DNA of 64,000 nt from Nymphaea colorata (Eukaryota; Streptophyta; Magnoliopsida; Nymphaeales; Nymphaeaceae), in contig NC_045143.1 of assembly GCF_008831285.2 (NCBI RefSeq), positions 3,667,503 to 3,731,502 on the forward strand, read 5' to 3'. Under the pieces are notes generated by a model. It was given only the letters and a program-made list of their open reading frames with translations, made no database searches and was not told where the DNA came from. Numbering within the stretch: the stretch's first letter is position 1; every line of letters begins with the position of its first letter. Shown piece after piece: positions 51,930 to 64,000 of the stretch. The translations under genes and the position numbers were made by a program.

Positions 51930-54515
51930 CCTCAGAATCTTCTGAAGCCCCCGAAGTGTAGCTTCAGAAGAGCTTCATCTTGTTGCCGAAGCGTATGCCT
52001 TTTCCTGCACGTTGTCTTTCTTCCATACCAAATTCTTTCTCCATTTTTCATTTGTTTTCCTTTTTATGGTTTCATATAAAAGTTCAATGTTTGTACTTTA
52101 TCTTCACCTCAAAAAAAGGCTGGCTTTTTAGTGTAAACATTATTCATTACTGCAGATTATCATTTGAGAATCCATGCGATGGATCCATCTGGTAGACTAG
52201 AAACTGCTTTTCCACGGTTGGTTATGGGATGTTACTGTTTGGATTTTTCATCATTTAGTTGTTCCAGTTGTTGGTGGTTGAGATTCTTTGATATAATCAA
52301 AAAGTACGAGGATCCTAGTTCTACTTGTTAATCATGAAGTTTCAATATCTAGTAGGTCTCGACAGATACGAAGAGAAGAGCTTTTATTCATAAGATTTGT
52401 TAAAATTGTCGGCTGTAGGCGATGATGCTATTCTTCCAGAATGCTAATCAGATATATAGATTTGGGTGGCTTGGTCAGGAAAAGAATGTGGGCTCGCTGC
52501 AGCTCAGTCAAATCAAACTGAAAACAGAATGAATCGCAATTCACAAATGGGGATTGGGAGCCAGAAATGGGTGCTGTGCTATTGATGTTGTGTGATGCCT
52601 GAAATTCTGAAGAATGACTTGCAATTCACAAATGGGCATTTGGAGCCCGAAATGGGTGCAGTGCTATTGATGCCATTTGATGCCTGAAATTCTGGCTCTG
52701 TTTCACAATTCATGTTCTTCCATCTCCTCTGCACTTGGCATCTATGGATATTTTACGTGGGGAGATCTTGGTAATTCTGGGGAACTATAAATGTACATGG
52801 TACGCTGGAGTTGGGAATGCTTTTAGCTGGAAACTCCCCCTGAATTTTCATATGCAATGGCTATACTTTCGAGCTGCTGCCAGGCCAATCTCAGCTCATG
52901 ATTCAATTTGATGGAATCTATACTCGAAGAGAGCAAGATGATGTGAACGTGTGGTTTGTGTGTTAGGACTTGTGCGGCAGACTCTCCTGATCCTTGGTCT
53001 CGGATGAACATTTCTAATTCTAAATACTAGAAACCTTCTCGCTTATGTGATTACAGCATGCTTGTTCTACGTGACCTTTCAACTTTCATACTTACCACTA
53101 AAGTTCAAGGTGACAAATTCCAATGGAGCGTAGGAACCTTTGTAGTTGGAAAAAGCCTCTCTCTCTTCCCAGCTAGGAGCATGTACTAATTACCAGGTCT
53201 GTTCAAACGGTTATGTATCAAAGCATGTAAAATATATCAATGTCAAATAAATCACATTCCTAGCTAAATTTAATTGTATAAGAGAAGGTTATTATTGTGA
53301 ATTTATCCAATTGTTTTCTGGGGGTCACAGCTTCTTCGTTGTACCAAATTGGAATTGCGAGGGCAATATTGAATACTGTGCTGAATCAGGACCCTTCACC
53401 ACCGGAGAAAAATAAGGGGAATGGTAATTTCAGTGGCATGACACAATACATAAGTTGTGAACAGGGATGTCAAGGCAACGTGAGTACTGCTAGGGTCTCA
53501 CTCACCAGTACTGCATCATCCCCTCTTGAGGACCTATTCTCTGTAGCTCAAAGGTCCTACTCAATGGCATGCCTTTCCCTGGAAGGAATGTGGAGGTTTC
53601 TTGAATGTGATTCCCATATATTCATTTTATCTCTTTCATGTCTCATCAAACAGAGGAGTATGATTTGCAACTGCATCCAGTCTTGACCATGTGATGAATT
53701 CTTATACACTTTTGTCATTTTGAATATGTGGCATGTCATTCTGAACTTTGGGCAAATTTTGCAGCATTGACATCCGCCTGTTCTATAAGTATTCAGAAAT
53801 ATGTCTTGCTGGTGTTTTCTCAAAGAGAAAACGAGCCTTTTGGCTCTAGTGATCTAATTAATAAATCACTTCTAAAACAGCCAAGAAAAGAACAGGTTGA
53901 TGATAATGAGTTGATGTTTCTCTTCTCATATAAGACCTTACTCTGAATATTCTTCTACTGCCTGACCGTTTTACTAATGCTCGTTTCATGAAAACCATGG
54001 TTCAATTGCAAATATTATTCCTGGACTCCTTGGGAAACTATTGGGCAGCTAATTTATTTATAGCCAAAGTCGTAGAGCAGAGAAATCAAATGATTCATGC
54101 AGCCGAACTAACTGAATAGCAGCTTTTGTAAATGTTTCGTTGCCTGTTGCAACCTGCAACTCCATAGAAAAGTGTTTCGACTGAGTTACTGGAGGGTCCA
54201 TATAATCCTATTGCAGGAAAGATGTATCAGATCGGCTGCAGACATGTCAGGCCATCTCGAAGGGACTTCTCTGGAACCCAAGAACTTGAACATGTGGTTG
54301 ATGGCTTAATCGAGGCTGAAATTCACTGTTGCACTTGTTTACATAGATGGAGTTATGAGAACCTCAGAGAAAAACTTAAACCAGGACAAAAGATGTTTCT
54401 GCCTTTTTATTTTGTATAAAAAGGTTGCTGTCTTGATCATTTGAAGCTAGGTTCTTTCTGGTGATAATGAAGATGTTGCAGATGTTGCTCAACAAAAAGA
54501 CAGGCCAGTGACAAC
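51930..54515 (+). pseudogene. DUF2921 membrane protein, copy C, heavily decayed
   Basis: Recognisable along most of copy B in order. Leader-like sequence lies at 51930-52330. Segments matching the N-terminal region are at 52330-53250. A block at 53290-53420 encodes LYQIGIARAILN-like remnants of the copy B stretch near 42520. Segments like ENEPFGSSDLINKSLLKQPR (about 53830) and MYQIGCRHVRPSR (about 54222) match copy B's NQPFGFGNLIKK and MYLIGCRDVRAS. Between 54320 and 54345 it jumps over the membrane bundle, joining the segment after FDCLIEVEVQ directly to the last helix region (RWSY.ENLRE). No long frame is open, and identity to B is far lower than that of copy A, so it is the oldest copy. 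It starts about 660 bases after the C1D stop codon. Confidence 0.9.
52536..52693 (+). repeat. 85-bp tandem duplication inside DUF2921 copy C
   Basis: Unit 1 (52536-52620) and unit 2 (52621-52693) both start GCAATTCACAAATGGG and end around GATGCCTGAAATTCT. Copy B has this segment once (about 41780-41865), so the duplication arose in the pseudogene. Confidence 0.85.
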
Positions 54516-57500
54516 ATTTTATTTCTAGAAGAATTTTTCTCAATGCATCAAACAGATGGTTCTGCTTTAGATCTCTCACCTATGAACAAAAGCAGAACTA
54601 CATTTCTCAATTGTTGGCCATGGATATCTAAACAACCCATTATTCTATGGAGATGAATGCTACAACCAGATAAGAAGTCGGGCTCCGGCAGGGCTGTTGG
54701 GTACCTGGACCATGCCGGCCCATACCTCTTAGTTGTTAAGTGGATCAAAATTCCGGGATATAATGCATGGCGCTTTGTCATTACACATTACTTGGCATAC
54801 ATGCATATTGTCGGTTAAGGCGATACCGCCACTTGAGGACACTTCGTGAACACAATAAATCAGTCTTGGACGTACTTGAAGAGCGTCATTAATTTTGTAC
54901 GCGTCTCTTGTGATCTGGGTCGCTTTTCGTTTCACTTGTATCTTTTCCCTTTTGTACTTTTTCGAATTCAATTTTCCATTGAGTAAATACTTTTTTATTA
55001 ACATAATCCATACTTCAATTCTCCCTCTCCCTCTCAAGTTAGGTCACATCATGCCAGTTCTCTCTCCCGTTCACTGCTGTTTCTCATGGATAAAATATTT
55101 CCGAAAGAGAGATCAAATTTGTCCTGCAAAAGGGGTCCACAGAAATACATCTTACAAGCCAAAGGCACCACAACAACCCTTGTCTGTTCTTTTATGCAGC
55201 CTTAATCTGATTCGTAGAACGCAAGGCAACTTTCAATGATCAATTTGATTCTATGCTGCACAAATTATAAGAGGTACCAAAAAATGAAAATGTTCTGAGT
55301 TTACAACGTTTGTTAAGGGCTATCTTCTTGAAAGAAAGTAGTAATATGCAGAAATATTTCAAGAGTTCTGTTAACCAGATGCCTATTAATGGTTGGCAAC
55401 TCACTGCAGCTTGGTCTGCAAAAGGGGAAGAAACCATAATCACCTAATAGAGTCTGAAGATCGGTCATGATTGACGGCAACCCATGTTACAGTTGATAAT
55501 TAGCGTAACTGGTTAAACTGGCGGACTGGTGAAAGTCCGGTTGTTAGTTTGTTTCATGTGGGTGCTACTCCTTTCGATTGTTTCTTAACAAATATTTTCT
55601 GCAGCAATAGAACTGTCAGCTAAGATTGCTGCTATACAATGACAAAAGTTTTTCTCAGAATCGGTATGCACCTTATTAAAGCCTAGTAAGTAAATTATAG
55701 GTCTGCAGAGGGATTCTATCCACAATGACACTACCCTATTAATGGCACAGTTCACAGATGCAACAATACCATTTATACTGAAAATTATCATAACTTTGTG
55801 GAAGGGATTGCTTTTAGTAAGAATTTTGGACCATCCTAGCCACTGCTTTTCTTCTTTAGATTTCTTGTGCAAGCATACCAGCCAGCTACCATAGAGCAAA
55901 CTAGAGCAATCTATGATGTTGCCCTCTTCTTACCTGCTTGATACATTGATTTTCTTCATCTACCCTAGGGAGAAGGGATCCGGGTGGCCAAAGCTTCCAG
56001 TCATCTTCAAACCCTTTGAATCCTTCATTCCTTGGATGAGAATTTCACAGGGCATTGTTTGATAACAATTTTCCAAAGTCCCACCACGCCCCCTTCCACC
56101 CCACACATACCAAAAAAAAAAAAAAAGGGAAAAACCTCCTTGTCCATGGTTTCTCCTTCTTTAGCATTCAATGTAAACAAAGGAGAAAGTGTTTGTTTAT
56201 GGCCATCATGTTTCGTCGAAGTCAAGAACACCATAACCAATGTTCCATAAATCTGTTTTATTTGTTGGGGCAGATTCCCAGGATAGTAACAATGTATTGT
56301 TGTTGTTGCGATCAACATGGGCGAAGGCAAGAGGGGACAAACAAAAGCCCTGCCCCCTGCTAATAAAAAAAAGAAAAGAAAAATTTACATATAAATTTAA
56401 AAAAAATTCATTTATCCTACATAAAAATTTTGAAAAACGATATTTGAACCCTTGTCAAAATTTTGAAACTATAATTCGGTCTCATTCATTCTGGCTCCGC
56501 TCCTACCAATTAGCACCTAAGTATCTGCATATCCTCAAACATTGGTAGGATAGAAATGAGTTTATTTCCTGTTGGATCAGACCCATATTTTTTTCTTATA
56601 ATTGCAATCACACTTCATAAAAGACTGCCAAACAACGGTACAAAGTAAACACCAGTTGAACAAAAAAAAAAAAAAACTATAGATCTTTGGGTTTTCAAAG
56701 TGCTTAAAGTTGTGTTTGTTTGAACACGGATCTGAGATCCTCAGAGTTCATGGATTTAAGATCATACCCCATGAAAGTCAATACAGAGAAGAACACCACA
56801 GTGGGAATCAAAACACTACCCCAAGAGAACTTGCAATCCTTCATAGATTTAATGCATTCCGCTGTTCCCATCACTTTCTGTAACAATTGTGTACCATGAT
56901 TGGTACTTGTCCCGATTTAGCTGGCAAAATTTTGTTGAGGACCATGTTCATTGAACAAAAAGAAGAGACATAGAGGGAGAGCAGTTCATGCACGATGCAA
57001 AAGGCAAAGTTTGTTGATGTTGAATTCGTGAATGAATTCATTAGTCGTTCAATGTCTGTTTTCAATTACTCAGGGTGCAGGTTCTACTACTTTTCAACTT
57101 GTGCATCGATGACTCTCTTTTACAGTACAAAAGTTGACGCTTGGCGCCCCGTTCTTTGCACCAACCCCCTTAAAAGATATTTCCATATCAATTTACTAAG
57201 TGTTTTTTTTTTTTCTAAAGAGCATTTCATGGTCCTGCCCAATTGCCTCAGGCATTTGGAAAATATATTGAAATATATGCTCGCTTCTTGTCTTATATTA
57301 ATGGATGAGAACCTTATGGTTTCATGATGTGAATAAAACAACAGCACAATTCATGGGCCCTACTATTCGTTTTCAGTAACAGACAAGAACCGTCCCATCG
57401 ACTAAATCTATTCGCGGAGAACACAAAGGCCTTCGCTATCGAGGATTGCACGTTTTGGGAGCGTTTGAATGGTGGAGGAAAACTATTCTTCATGCCCCTC

Positions 57501-59761
57501 ATTCAAACACGAAATGGTGAACAACCATGAAGCGGGAGCCTGAAATCATAAGGCTGCCTTCCAAGATTATTTGAGATCAGCAGACCCCTATATTGGATCC
57601 CAGATCCACTATTTTTCAATGTAGAAGAGACTTGGAAACCCTGAAATCCTTAGGGTGTTTTTGATTGTCTCAAATTTGAGCTACTAAAGCTGATCTAAGA
57701 TCCATTTTATGTGAGACCCATATCATAAACAAACAATGAATTATACTACTATGTAAAAAAAGAGGATTTGAGATCTTCAGTTTGTCGCCAAAACTTTAGA
57801 TTTGATATTGGATAGGGTGGTGGTGGGGGTGTCTTGACTTTAAATCTGCAGATCTCTGACATTCCCAATAATCTCAAATCCGAGGCTCGGAAAACCCCTT
57901 AATGGTTCTCTCGATGTAGATCTCAGATCAGGCTGGATTCTATCAAATACCAGTCATTTTAAATTGCCAAAATTATGGACGTGTTTTAGAAGTTTTTGTT
58001 GACATACACTAGTAACTAAAACAAAAAATCAAACGTTTTCGAAAATTCCATGTATTTAGTATTCGAAAATATTGTCAGGGGAAGAGCCAAGGAGCCATGG
58101 CCCTAGGAATTATTTTGAAAAAAAGTAGTTGGCCCCATAAAAAATTTTAGAAATTTTATTAAGTATCTCACTAATTAAAAAAAAAACTTACCAATTATTT
58201 GTGGCAAGTGACGGAGTTGTTCTAATATTAAAAAAAATACATATAAGGGATTATATGTATAGTGCAGATATGAGGAGTAGAGTTTACTGATAGTTTAAAA
58301 GAGATTGGATTCGAAAATTAGATGACTAAGCCTCAATATGAAATTTATCTTTTTTTGGCTGGATTTTGCGTGTAGACAAGTTCAAGTTCTTTCTTCTTGG
58401 AGGTTTTGTGATGTCGCTGGCGGTTGCTAAAACAAACTCACTATTTTTCGAAACAAAAATCAAGAAGTGTGCGGATTTCAAGGAACTTCCTCAAGGAGGT
58501 GTTTGTTTGCATTCCTGAGGATTTCAAATCCAGTGATATAAGGTTCGAGGATCTTAAATGGGATGCTATCAAACACGCCCCAATGGATTCAAGTTAAATT
58601 TGACATGCCTTAACATAATAGCATGGAAGGAAATAGACAATAATAATCATATACATACTCCCTAATTTCTAGGATCACATCTTTAGTTTGATTCCTGTGG
58701 ATAATATTCTTATGATCTGCAAATAGTAATATGCATGATACTCAAGTGGAATGGTGTATCATAAAACTATCTAGGTTCCAAAACAGCCTGAACTCTGAGG
58801 CGGAGAAAGAATAAATGGTTTTTGCATTCTATGCTGAAATAATTGTGCATCGAAAGTCAAGTCAGACTTGAATATAGTGCAATAGAAAATGACAATATCT
58901 TCGAATAGAAACTGGCCATTTTGCAGCCCTAAGATTAGCATATACGGCTCAACCCTGTCACAAAACGGCCAATTATGACATTGCACAAATAGTTTCAAGA
59001 TGCCAATGTGTTGGTACATGTTATCTGGTCCGGACACTCCCGGAGAAGACTTTCAGGTCAAACTTTGTTCTTTTTCTATTCGGACCAGTCCTTGTCCGGA
59101 CCCTATGAAAGTGATCAAATCACGTGAACATGTGGATCCAATATAATCTACATCGACTTCATCAATAATCAGATCATGAAGACTTTTGCAGATCCATCAC
59201 TATCAGGAACTCGATTCTTTAACATATGGTTTATAATGGTCCAACAAGCGCGTGAAAATAAATTAACACCCTTTAAACCCGTGAATGTTAACCATGTGAA
59301 ATGACTATATTATACCAGAAATCCGGGCTGGTTAGAAAATTATAGATGTCTGACCTAAGAGGAGGTGCCTTATATGCACAGTACATAAAACTCATCACAT
59401 TCCAGTTTTAAACTGTCATCGTCACAGTCTATCTATGATGTCTTCATTTTTGCTGTTATCTGTGCAGTAAGATGAAATACTCCTCTTGCTTACAGGTGAA
59501 CAAAAGAAGGATGAATCATCCTATCGACCCTATTCTCTTAAACCTAGAATATGAGCTTGAGATCCAATAAAGACTTTTCGCCAATATTAGATATAAATAT
59601 CAGGTGCTATGTTAGTTGAATTTGAATTGATTTTTTAAAAAAATAGCACTGCAATTCAAATCCAAATCTGAATCCAGTTAGATGGTTCGATTAAATGGAA
59701 CTTTGCAGAGGGTGGATCTGACCTTAGGTACTGTTTGCATTGCGAACTAGAACAGTAAGTA
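54516..59761. other. Gene-poor region with scattered repeats
   Basis: Right of copy C, the stretch at about 54760-54990 matches DNA right of block B. The remainder has only short reading frames without motifs. Poly-A tracts lie at about 56110 and 56660. Two patches with GAGCCA/GGCTCC ends (56330-56510 and 58078-58360) look like degenerate dispersed elements. At 57650-57900 a segment with TTAGGGTGTTTTTGATTG at one end and an inverted counterpart at the other may be a Tourist-like MITE. No gene is recognised. Confidence 0.5.
58495..58583. mobile_element. Small MITE-like hairpin
   Basis: The ends GGTGTTTGTTTGCATTCC and, inverted, GGCGTGTTTGATAGCATCCC enclose about 50 bases that include GGATTTCAAATCC. 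The GTGTTTG ends resemble Tourist-type (PIF/Harbinger) MITEs. A target duplication is not clear. Confidence 0.5.
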
Positions 59762-60572
59762 CACTACAACAAAAGGCCCCAACGCCGATGGTGGGTAGTC
59801 CGTCGAGACAGGTAAATGATGATTGCCGACGGTCAATATGCCGTCGATAATTCATTTCCCGACGGCTAAGGCCGGTTGTTGCTGACGGCCAGGACCATCG
59901 GAGAAAACTTAAAAATGTTGTGGTATTTATCATGATCCAAGAAATGTTATGCATGCGTCACCTGCATTAATGTTTCATGTCGTAAATTTTTAAAAATATG
60001 GTTTGGTTCCTTCATGTTTCAATGGATCTACGTTAATGGCCGGGTGCCGCCTTGACTTCCTGCTCCGGTGACCTCATTCTCTTGACAACCAGGTTCACTA
60101 AGGGCGTGTTTGATACTCAAAAGAACTTTTCTCAAATGTTATTTTCAAAGAAACAAGAAATACTTGTCCCAGCTATTCAACCGGTGGAAAAATTAGTTGA
60201 CACATTTAATCATTTCAGAAATTCATCTGCACTGTTTTTGCCAAAAGTATTTCAATCCAAAGAATTAACTTCGTTGAAGAAGGCTCCCCAGAAACCTTTT
60301 TACAGTGAACATCAAATGCCGGAAAAGTGATTTACCGGCCGGCGAGGGTTCTTGTTGATCGTGAAGGAGACGGAATGTAGAGAATGGAAGGCCAAAGTGA
60401 GGACATGAAATAGATGTGATAGATTGAAGACAATGCGTGAAGGAGACATGAACAGCTCATGGGATATTGGGCAAAACTTGCGTGCAACAGATTGTCAGTA
60501 GTCAGTTGGAAAGTTGTAGTTGATCGGAGAACGTCTCTCATTTTAGTATCCAACCAACCTTTTTTTGTAGTG
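59762..60572. mobile_element. Probable short non-autonomous CACTA element
   Basis: The left end CACTACAACAAAAGG and the inverted right end CACTACAAAAAAAGG lie 811 bases apart. Behind the left end, subterminal CCGACGG/CCGTCG motifs repeat (about 59790-59880), typical of CACTA (En/Spm) termini. The 3-bp flanks (GTA and ATG) do not match, so the right end may be a chance match or the flank has changed. No transposase is seen. Confidence 0.55.
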
Positions 60573-63377
60573 ATGGATGGTAAGGTGGTTTATTACTTCA
60601 AAAACATATATATATATATATATATATATAAATTAAAGTAAAACTACAATTATATATATAAATTGAATAATGACTTTAACTATTTAAAACCACCTAACTC
60701 ATTCATCGAGACCATCTGATCTATTATAATGAACAGTTGATAAGAAAAATGTACATATTTACGTTAAGTCGATCCGCTTACACCATCCATGCTTGTGTGG
60801 GCAGGAAATGTGTCTTACTTTGAATTTTATTGGTTCAAATTTGAACAATTTTATTTGAAATATCTATGGTTGGTTTCCATAAAAAAATTAAAATACCTAG
60901 ATGCTTACAGTATTAACTGATTTATATCAGCTAAAATGCCGTGTGTCAATGAGCAAAATGATATAATAAACACATATACGTTAGAAACCTATATTTGAAG
61001 TCTAACTAGGGTGCGGCGTCAGACCTCAGATTCGAGGTCACCGAACGTATTAAATGTGCATCGATAAAAGGGATTAAGGTTGGGATGGATGACTGCATTA
61101 ATGTCTCAGTAATATGAATTTTAAACCTACATTATATATTAAACACTATGAATTGAAGGTCGGATTTAGAGAGATTGATAAACAACTAGAAATGCCACTA
61201 TTTTTTAATTTAAAAATGAGAAATTATTAAAAAAGTTTAATTTGAACTTATTAAATACGAATAATTCTTATTTTAGAAAATAATTTATCGTATTAGGAAC
61301 ACTATTATATCAATAATATTTGGGGACGTAACAGCTTAAAAATGAACGCTAGAACCAACATTCATGAATAGAGTGACGCAGCCAAGGGAGCCGGCAGTTC
61401 CTCTGCCAAAAGAAAACACAATTTTACCGTTTAAGGGTGCATGGTCCCCGCCACACACACACATTTTCTGTTTATACAAGAAGCTGAGCCACATGTGGAC
61501 AGTTGCCCACACCAACACTTCAATATTTATTTATTTTTATATTAACATTTTCATATAATTGTTCGGTATATACATAGTGTCCGTTTGGATATATGATTCT
61601 CTGAATGAGTGCCCCTCTAGGCTCCGCCAGTGGTTTATACAATTATTACAAAAAGCAAAATCATAAAGAGACTACCAAAATAATTGTAAATGAATTCTTT
61701 ACTTTGGTGACTTCGCTTTAGAAATTAATGACTTTTATTATAATGTGCCAAATTTTAAGACTTAAAATTTACGGTCTCACCTACTTACAAAAAATAAAAT
61801 CTAAAACATCATTTTTTATCAAATTTAAACGATCCAAAAGAGTGATGGCGGAGATTCGTTGACATCCAACGACCCTCTTATCTCCCAATGATCAGTTCAG
61901 GATGCCGGAAATGTTAAGAAAATACGGCCCGATAGAAGTTGCAGAAAGCAATCAATGGCATGGAGTTGGGTGAGGGCAAAGACGGGGGCAGACGACACCA
62001 ACTTTAGAGCAATCATCAAAATAGTGATTGAGCGGAAAAAACTGTAAAACTACAGAAGCCCAGAAGCCATTGCATGAATTAACGTGCAGAGAGAGAGAGA
62101 GAGAGTGGAGATGGGGGAAGAAGGAGGAACGGTCTAATTAGTCTTTATAATGACATCTTTAATGTTTAGCTCAACATTCTTCAATACGTTATCTTTCAAG
62201 GATCTTCCCTTCTTCATGGTAAGTAGACTTGCGTCCATTTGTGTGCATGCAACCCGCCACTGTATGCGTGCACCGGCGGTCGAGCGGGAGCGGGTGAAGG
62301 CGAGGTGCATGTTTGCTGTGGGTGAAGACTGAAGACAGAAATAAAGAAAGAGAGAAAGACTCATGTCAAGAGCAACACGTGATCTCTTCCTTTTATTCCT
62401 GTTCACAGATGTAGACACATGGATTTTGGCGTTGACATACAGATAAATCATTATAATATTATTCGTAAACTTTTTTTTCAGACACTAAAGCAAGAAAAAA
62501 CTCGCATCTTTGAAAATATTTTCTGCAAACGATTGACTTCATGAACTTTTAACTACTGAAATACAATTACCAATCTGATGCTGTTTAGGCGATTGCTTTT
62601 ATAACCGTTAAAACTTGGATTTCTCAATTACTATGCATCTGTAAGTTTTCCAAAAAAATTTAAAAACTCAATTGTTAGATTGCATGAGTAGTCGAGAGGT
62701 TCAAAATTATTCTTTGGTCTTTATTCTCGAGAAGCTGAGCACGCTGAACAAAACTATCGTGTAAGACTTGTAAAATAAGTATATACACTAAAGAGAGAGA
62801 GAGAGCTAGCGCGGGAGTTTTGCTTTTTAGTGTCCGTGATCGCCTGCCCTTGTCAGAAACAGAAAGAAGAAACGTTCGAGGACTAAAAAAGAAAGAAAAC
62901 GAAGAAGAAGAAGAAGAAAACATGACGAGCACGCTTCGAGCACGGATTTTTTGAAAGTCACGAGTTCAAGATCTTTCAAAATACAAGGACAGCCATTCGA
63001 TCACCAAAATGCTTAATTTCTCGGTTTCTAAACTTTCCGAAATTATGAGACTCCAAATGCGCAACTGTTCCAAACCGGGATTACCTATCGGCTGCAGATT
63101 GTGATTCCGATCTTCTGCCAATGCCATTAATCACCACCGCGTTGTGTTGTTTCCCGTCATGAAAGCCTACCTCTGTTCCCTTTGGGCTTGCGCTGTTTGT
63201 CCTGCACTTAATGCTTTCCCTGTATACGTCCACTGTGGGCTTCCTTTCGAACAACGCCTTACGTGATTGGCATCTGTTCCTGCTTCACCACGGGCATCTT
63301 CCTTTTCTCCTTTTTGGTGATTGCTCATTCCTTAGATTGAAGCCTGTTTAGGCTTATGTTGGTTTACTGACGGTTTG
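60573..63377. other. Intergenic, upstream of the ABCG gene
   Basis: AT-rich DNA with a (TA)n run at about 60606-60630 and GA runs near 62089-62105 and 62791-62806. No gene recognised. The last few hundred bases (about 63000-63377) are less AT-rich and should contain the promoter and 5' leader of the ABCG transporter; no core motif could be named with confidence. Confidence 0.5.
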
Positions 63378-63986
63378 ATGGAGGGTGGTGGCTCTATATT
63401 CAACGTGGGAAGTTCCAGAGCAAGTGGTTCATCATCTATATGGCGAAACGACGGCCAGGACCTGTTCAGTAGGAACTCTTCAGTGCGTGAAGATGATGAG
63501 GAGGCCTTGAAATGGGCGACCCTCGAAAGGCTGCCCACGTATGACAGGATCAGAAAAGGTCTCCTCACAGTTGGAGGTGATGCGAGTCAAGAGGTTGACA
63601 TCTCGAAGTTGGGATTGCAAGAGAGGAAGAGCTTGTTGGAGAGATTGGTTAAAGTTGCAGAGGAAGATAATGAGAAGTTCCTTCTCAAACTCAGGGAGCG
63701 CATAGACAGGTACCATGCTTAAAAAATTTGTTTCTGAATCGCTATTTTCATTGGAATCCTAAACTTGAAGAGCACCATGCAGATTGGTTAAATTCATTAT
63801 TGGCCGCTGAATGTTTGATTGTCTTGGTTGTCTTATTTACGTCTTTTTGTGTCCGGGGGTTGTAGAGTCGGACTTGAAATTCCAACCATCGAAGTTCGGT
63901 TTCAGAATTTGAGTGTGTCTGCAGAAGTTCACGTTGGCAGCAGAGCAATACCTACTTTGGTGAATTTCTCTACCAACATGCTTCAG
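63378..63986 (+). CDS. PDR-type ABCG transporter, N-terminal exons (partial, runs off the window)
   Basis: Exon 1 63378-63709 (110 codons plus 2 nt) and exon 2 63866-63986 (121 nt), joined in phase; a donor GTGAAA follows at 63987 and the gene continues beyond the window. The start is [20 protein letters not shown]. The motif [20 protein letters not shown] is the plant PDR N-terminal signature, followed by [20 protein letters not shown] and [20 protein letters not shown], the conserved segment before the first nucleotide-binding domain. The full family protein is about 1400-1450 aa with NBD-TMD-NBD-TMD, a plasma-membrane exporter of terpenoids, phenolics or hormones. The substrate cannot be told from this part. 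The ABCG29/35/36 clade is likely from the N-terminus. Confidence 0.93.
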
Positions 63987-64000
63987 GTGAAAATTTTAAC

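Noticed and set aside
62134-62451. Minus-strand 105-codon reading frame
   Set aside because: No recognisable domain or codon bias, no splice context, and next to GA-rich simple sequence.

Overview
The window is plant nuclear DNA. It has GT-AG introns with canonical plant gene structures, class III peroxidases, a FIT-type bHLH factor, a plant-only DUF2921 membrane protein, MADS-box remnants, a PDR-type ABCG transporter, many short MITE-like elements and long (TA)n runs. It is an angiosperm; the exact lineage cannot be fixed from the sequence alone. No bacterial, organellar or viral gene set is present, and I saw no reverse transcriptase, integrase or capsid reading frame. Layout: 1-4511 is intergenic DNA with small repeats. 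A segmental duplication dominates the window: block A (about 4512-19227, 14.7 kb) and block B (about 28902-45457, 16.6 kb) lie in the same orientation and carry the same three genes in the same order, namely a FIT-like bHLH (+), a class III peroxidase (-) and a DUF2921 membrane protein (+). In block B all three read as intact. In block A only the bHLH is intact: the peroxidase has an extra G at the start of exon 2, and the DUF2921 copy has lost its promoter and first third. The 9.7 kb between the blocks (19228-28901) holds a decayed B-sister-type MADS-box gene (-), a tandem duplication in its first intron, and two long inverted-repeat elements side by side (22828-25112 and 25427-26400). Right of block B lie an intergenic stretch, an intact five-exon C1D/Lrp1 (exosome cofactor) gene (50033-51268), an older and heavily decayed third DUF2921 copy (about 51930-54515), a long gene-poor stretch with a CACTA-like element, and the first two exons of a PDR-type ABCG transporter (63378 to the window end). 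The genes do not form a pathway. The unit of interest is the repeated bHLH-peroxidase-DUF2921 block. Sequence beyond the end of block B is shared with the third DUF2921 copy and is not found after block A, which suggests that B sits at the ancestral location and A is the derived copy. Insertions present in one block and absent from the other (a 333-bp hAT-type MITE with a perfect 8-bp target duplication, and a 115-bp Tourist-like insert) date those events after the duplication. Exon limits were placed by eye from splice sites, reading-frame phase and paralog comparison. No alignment or database search was run.
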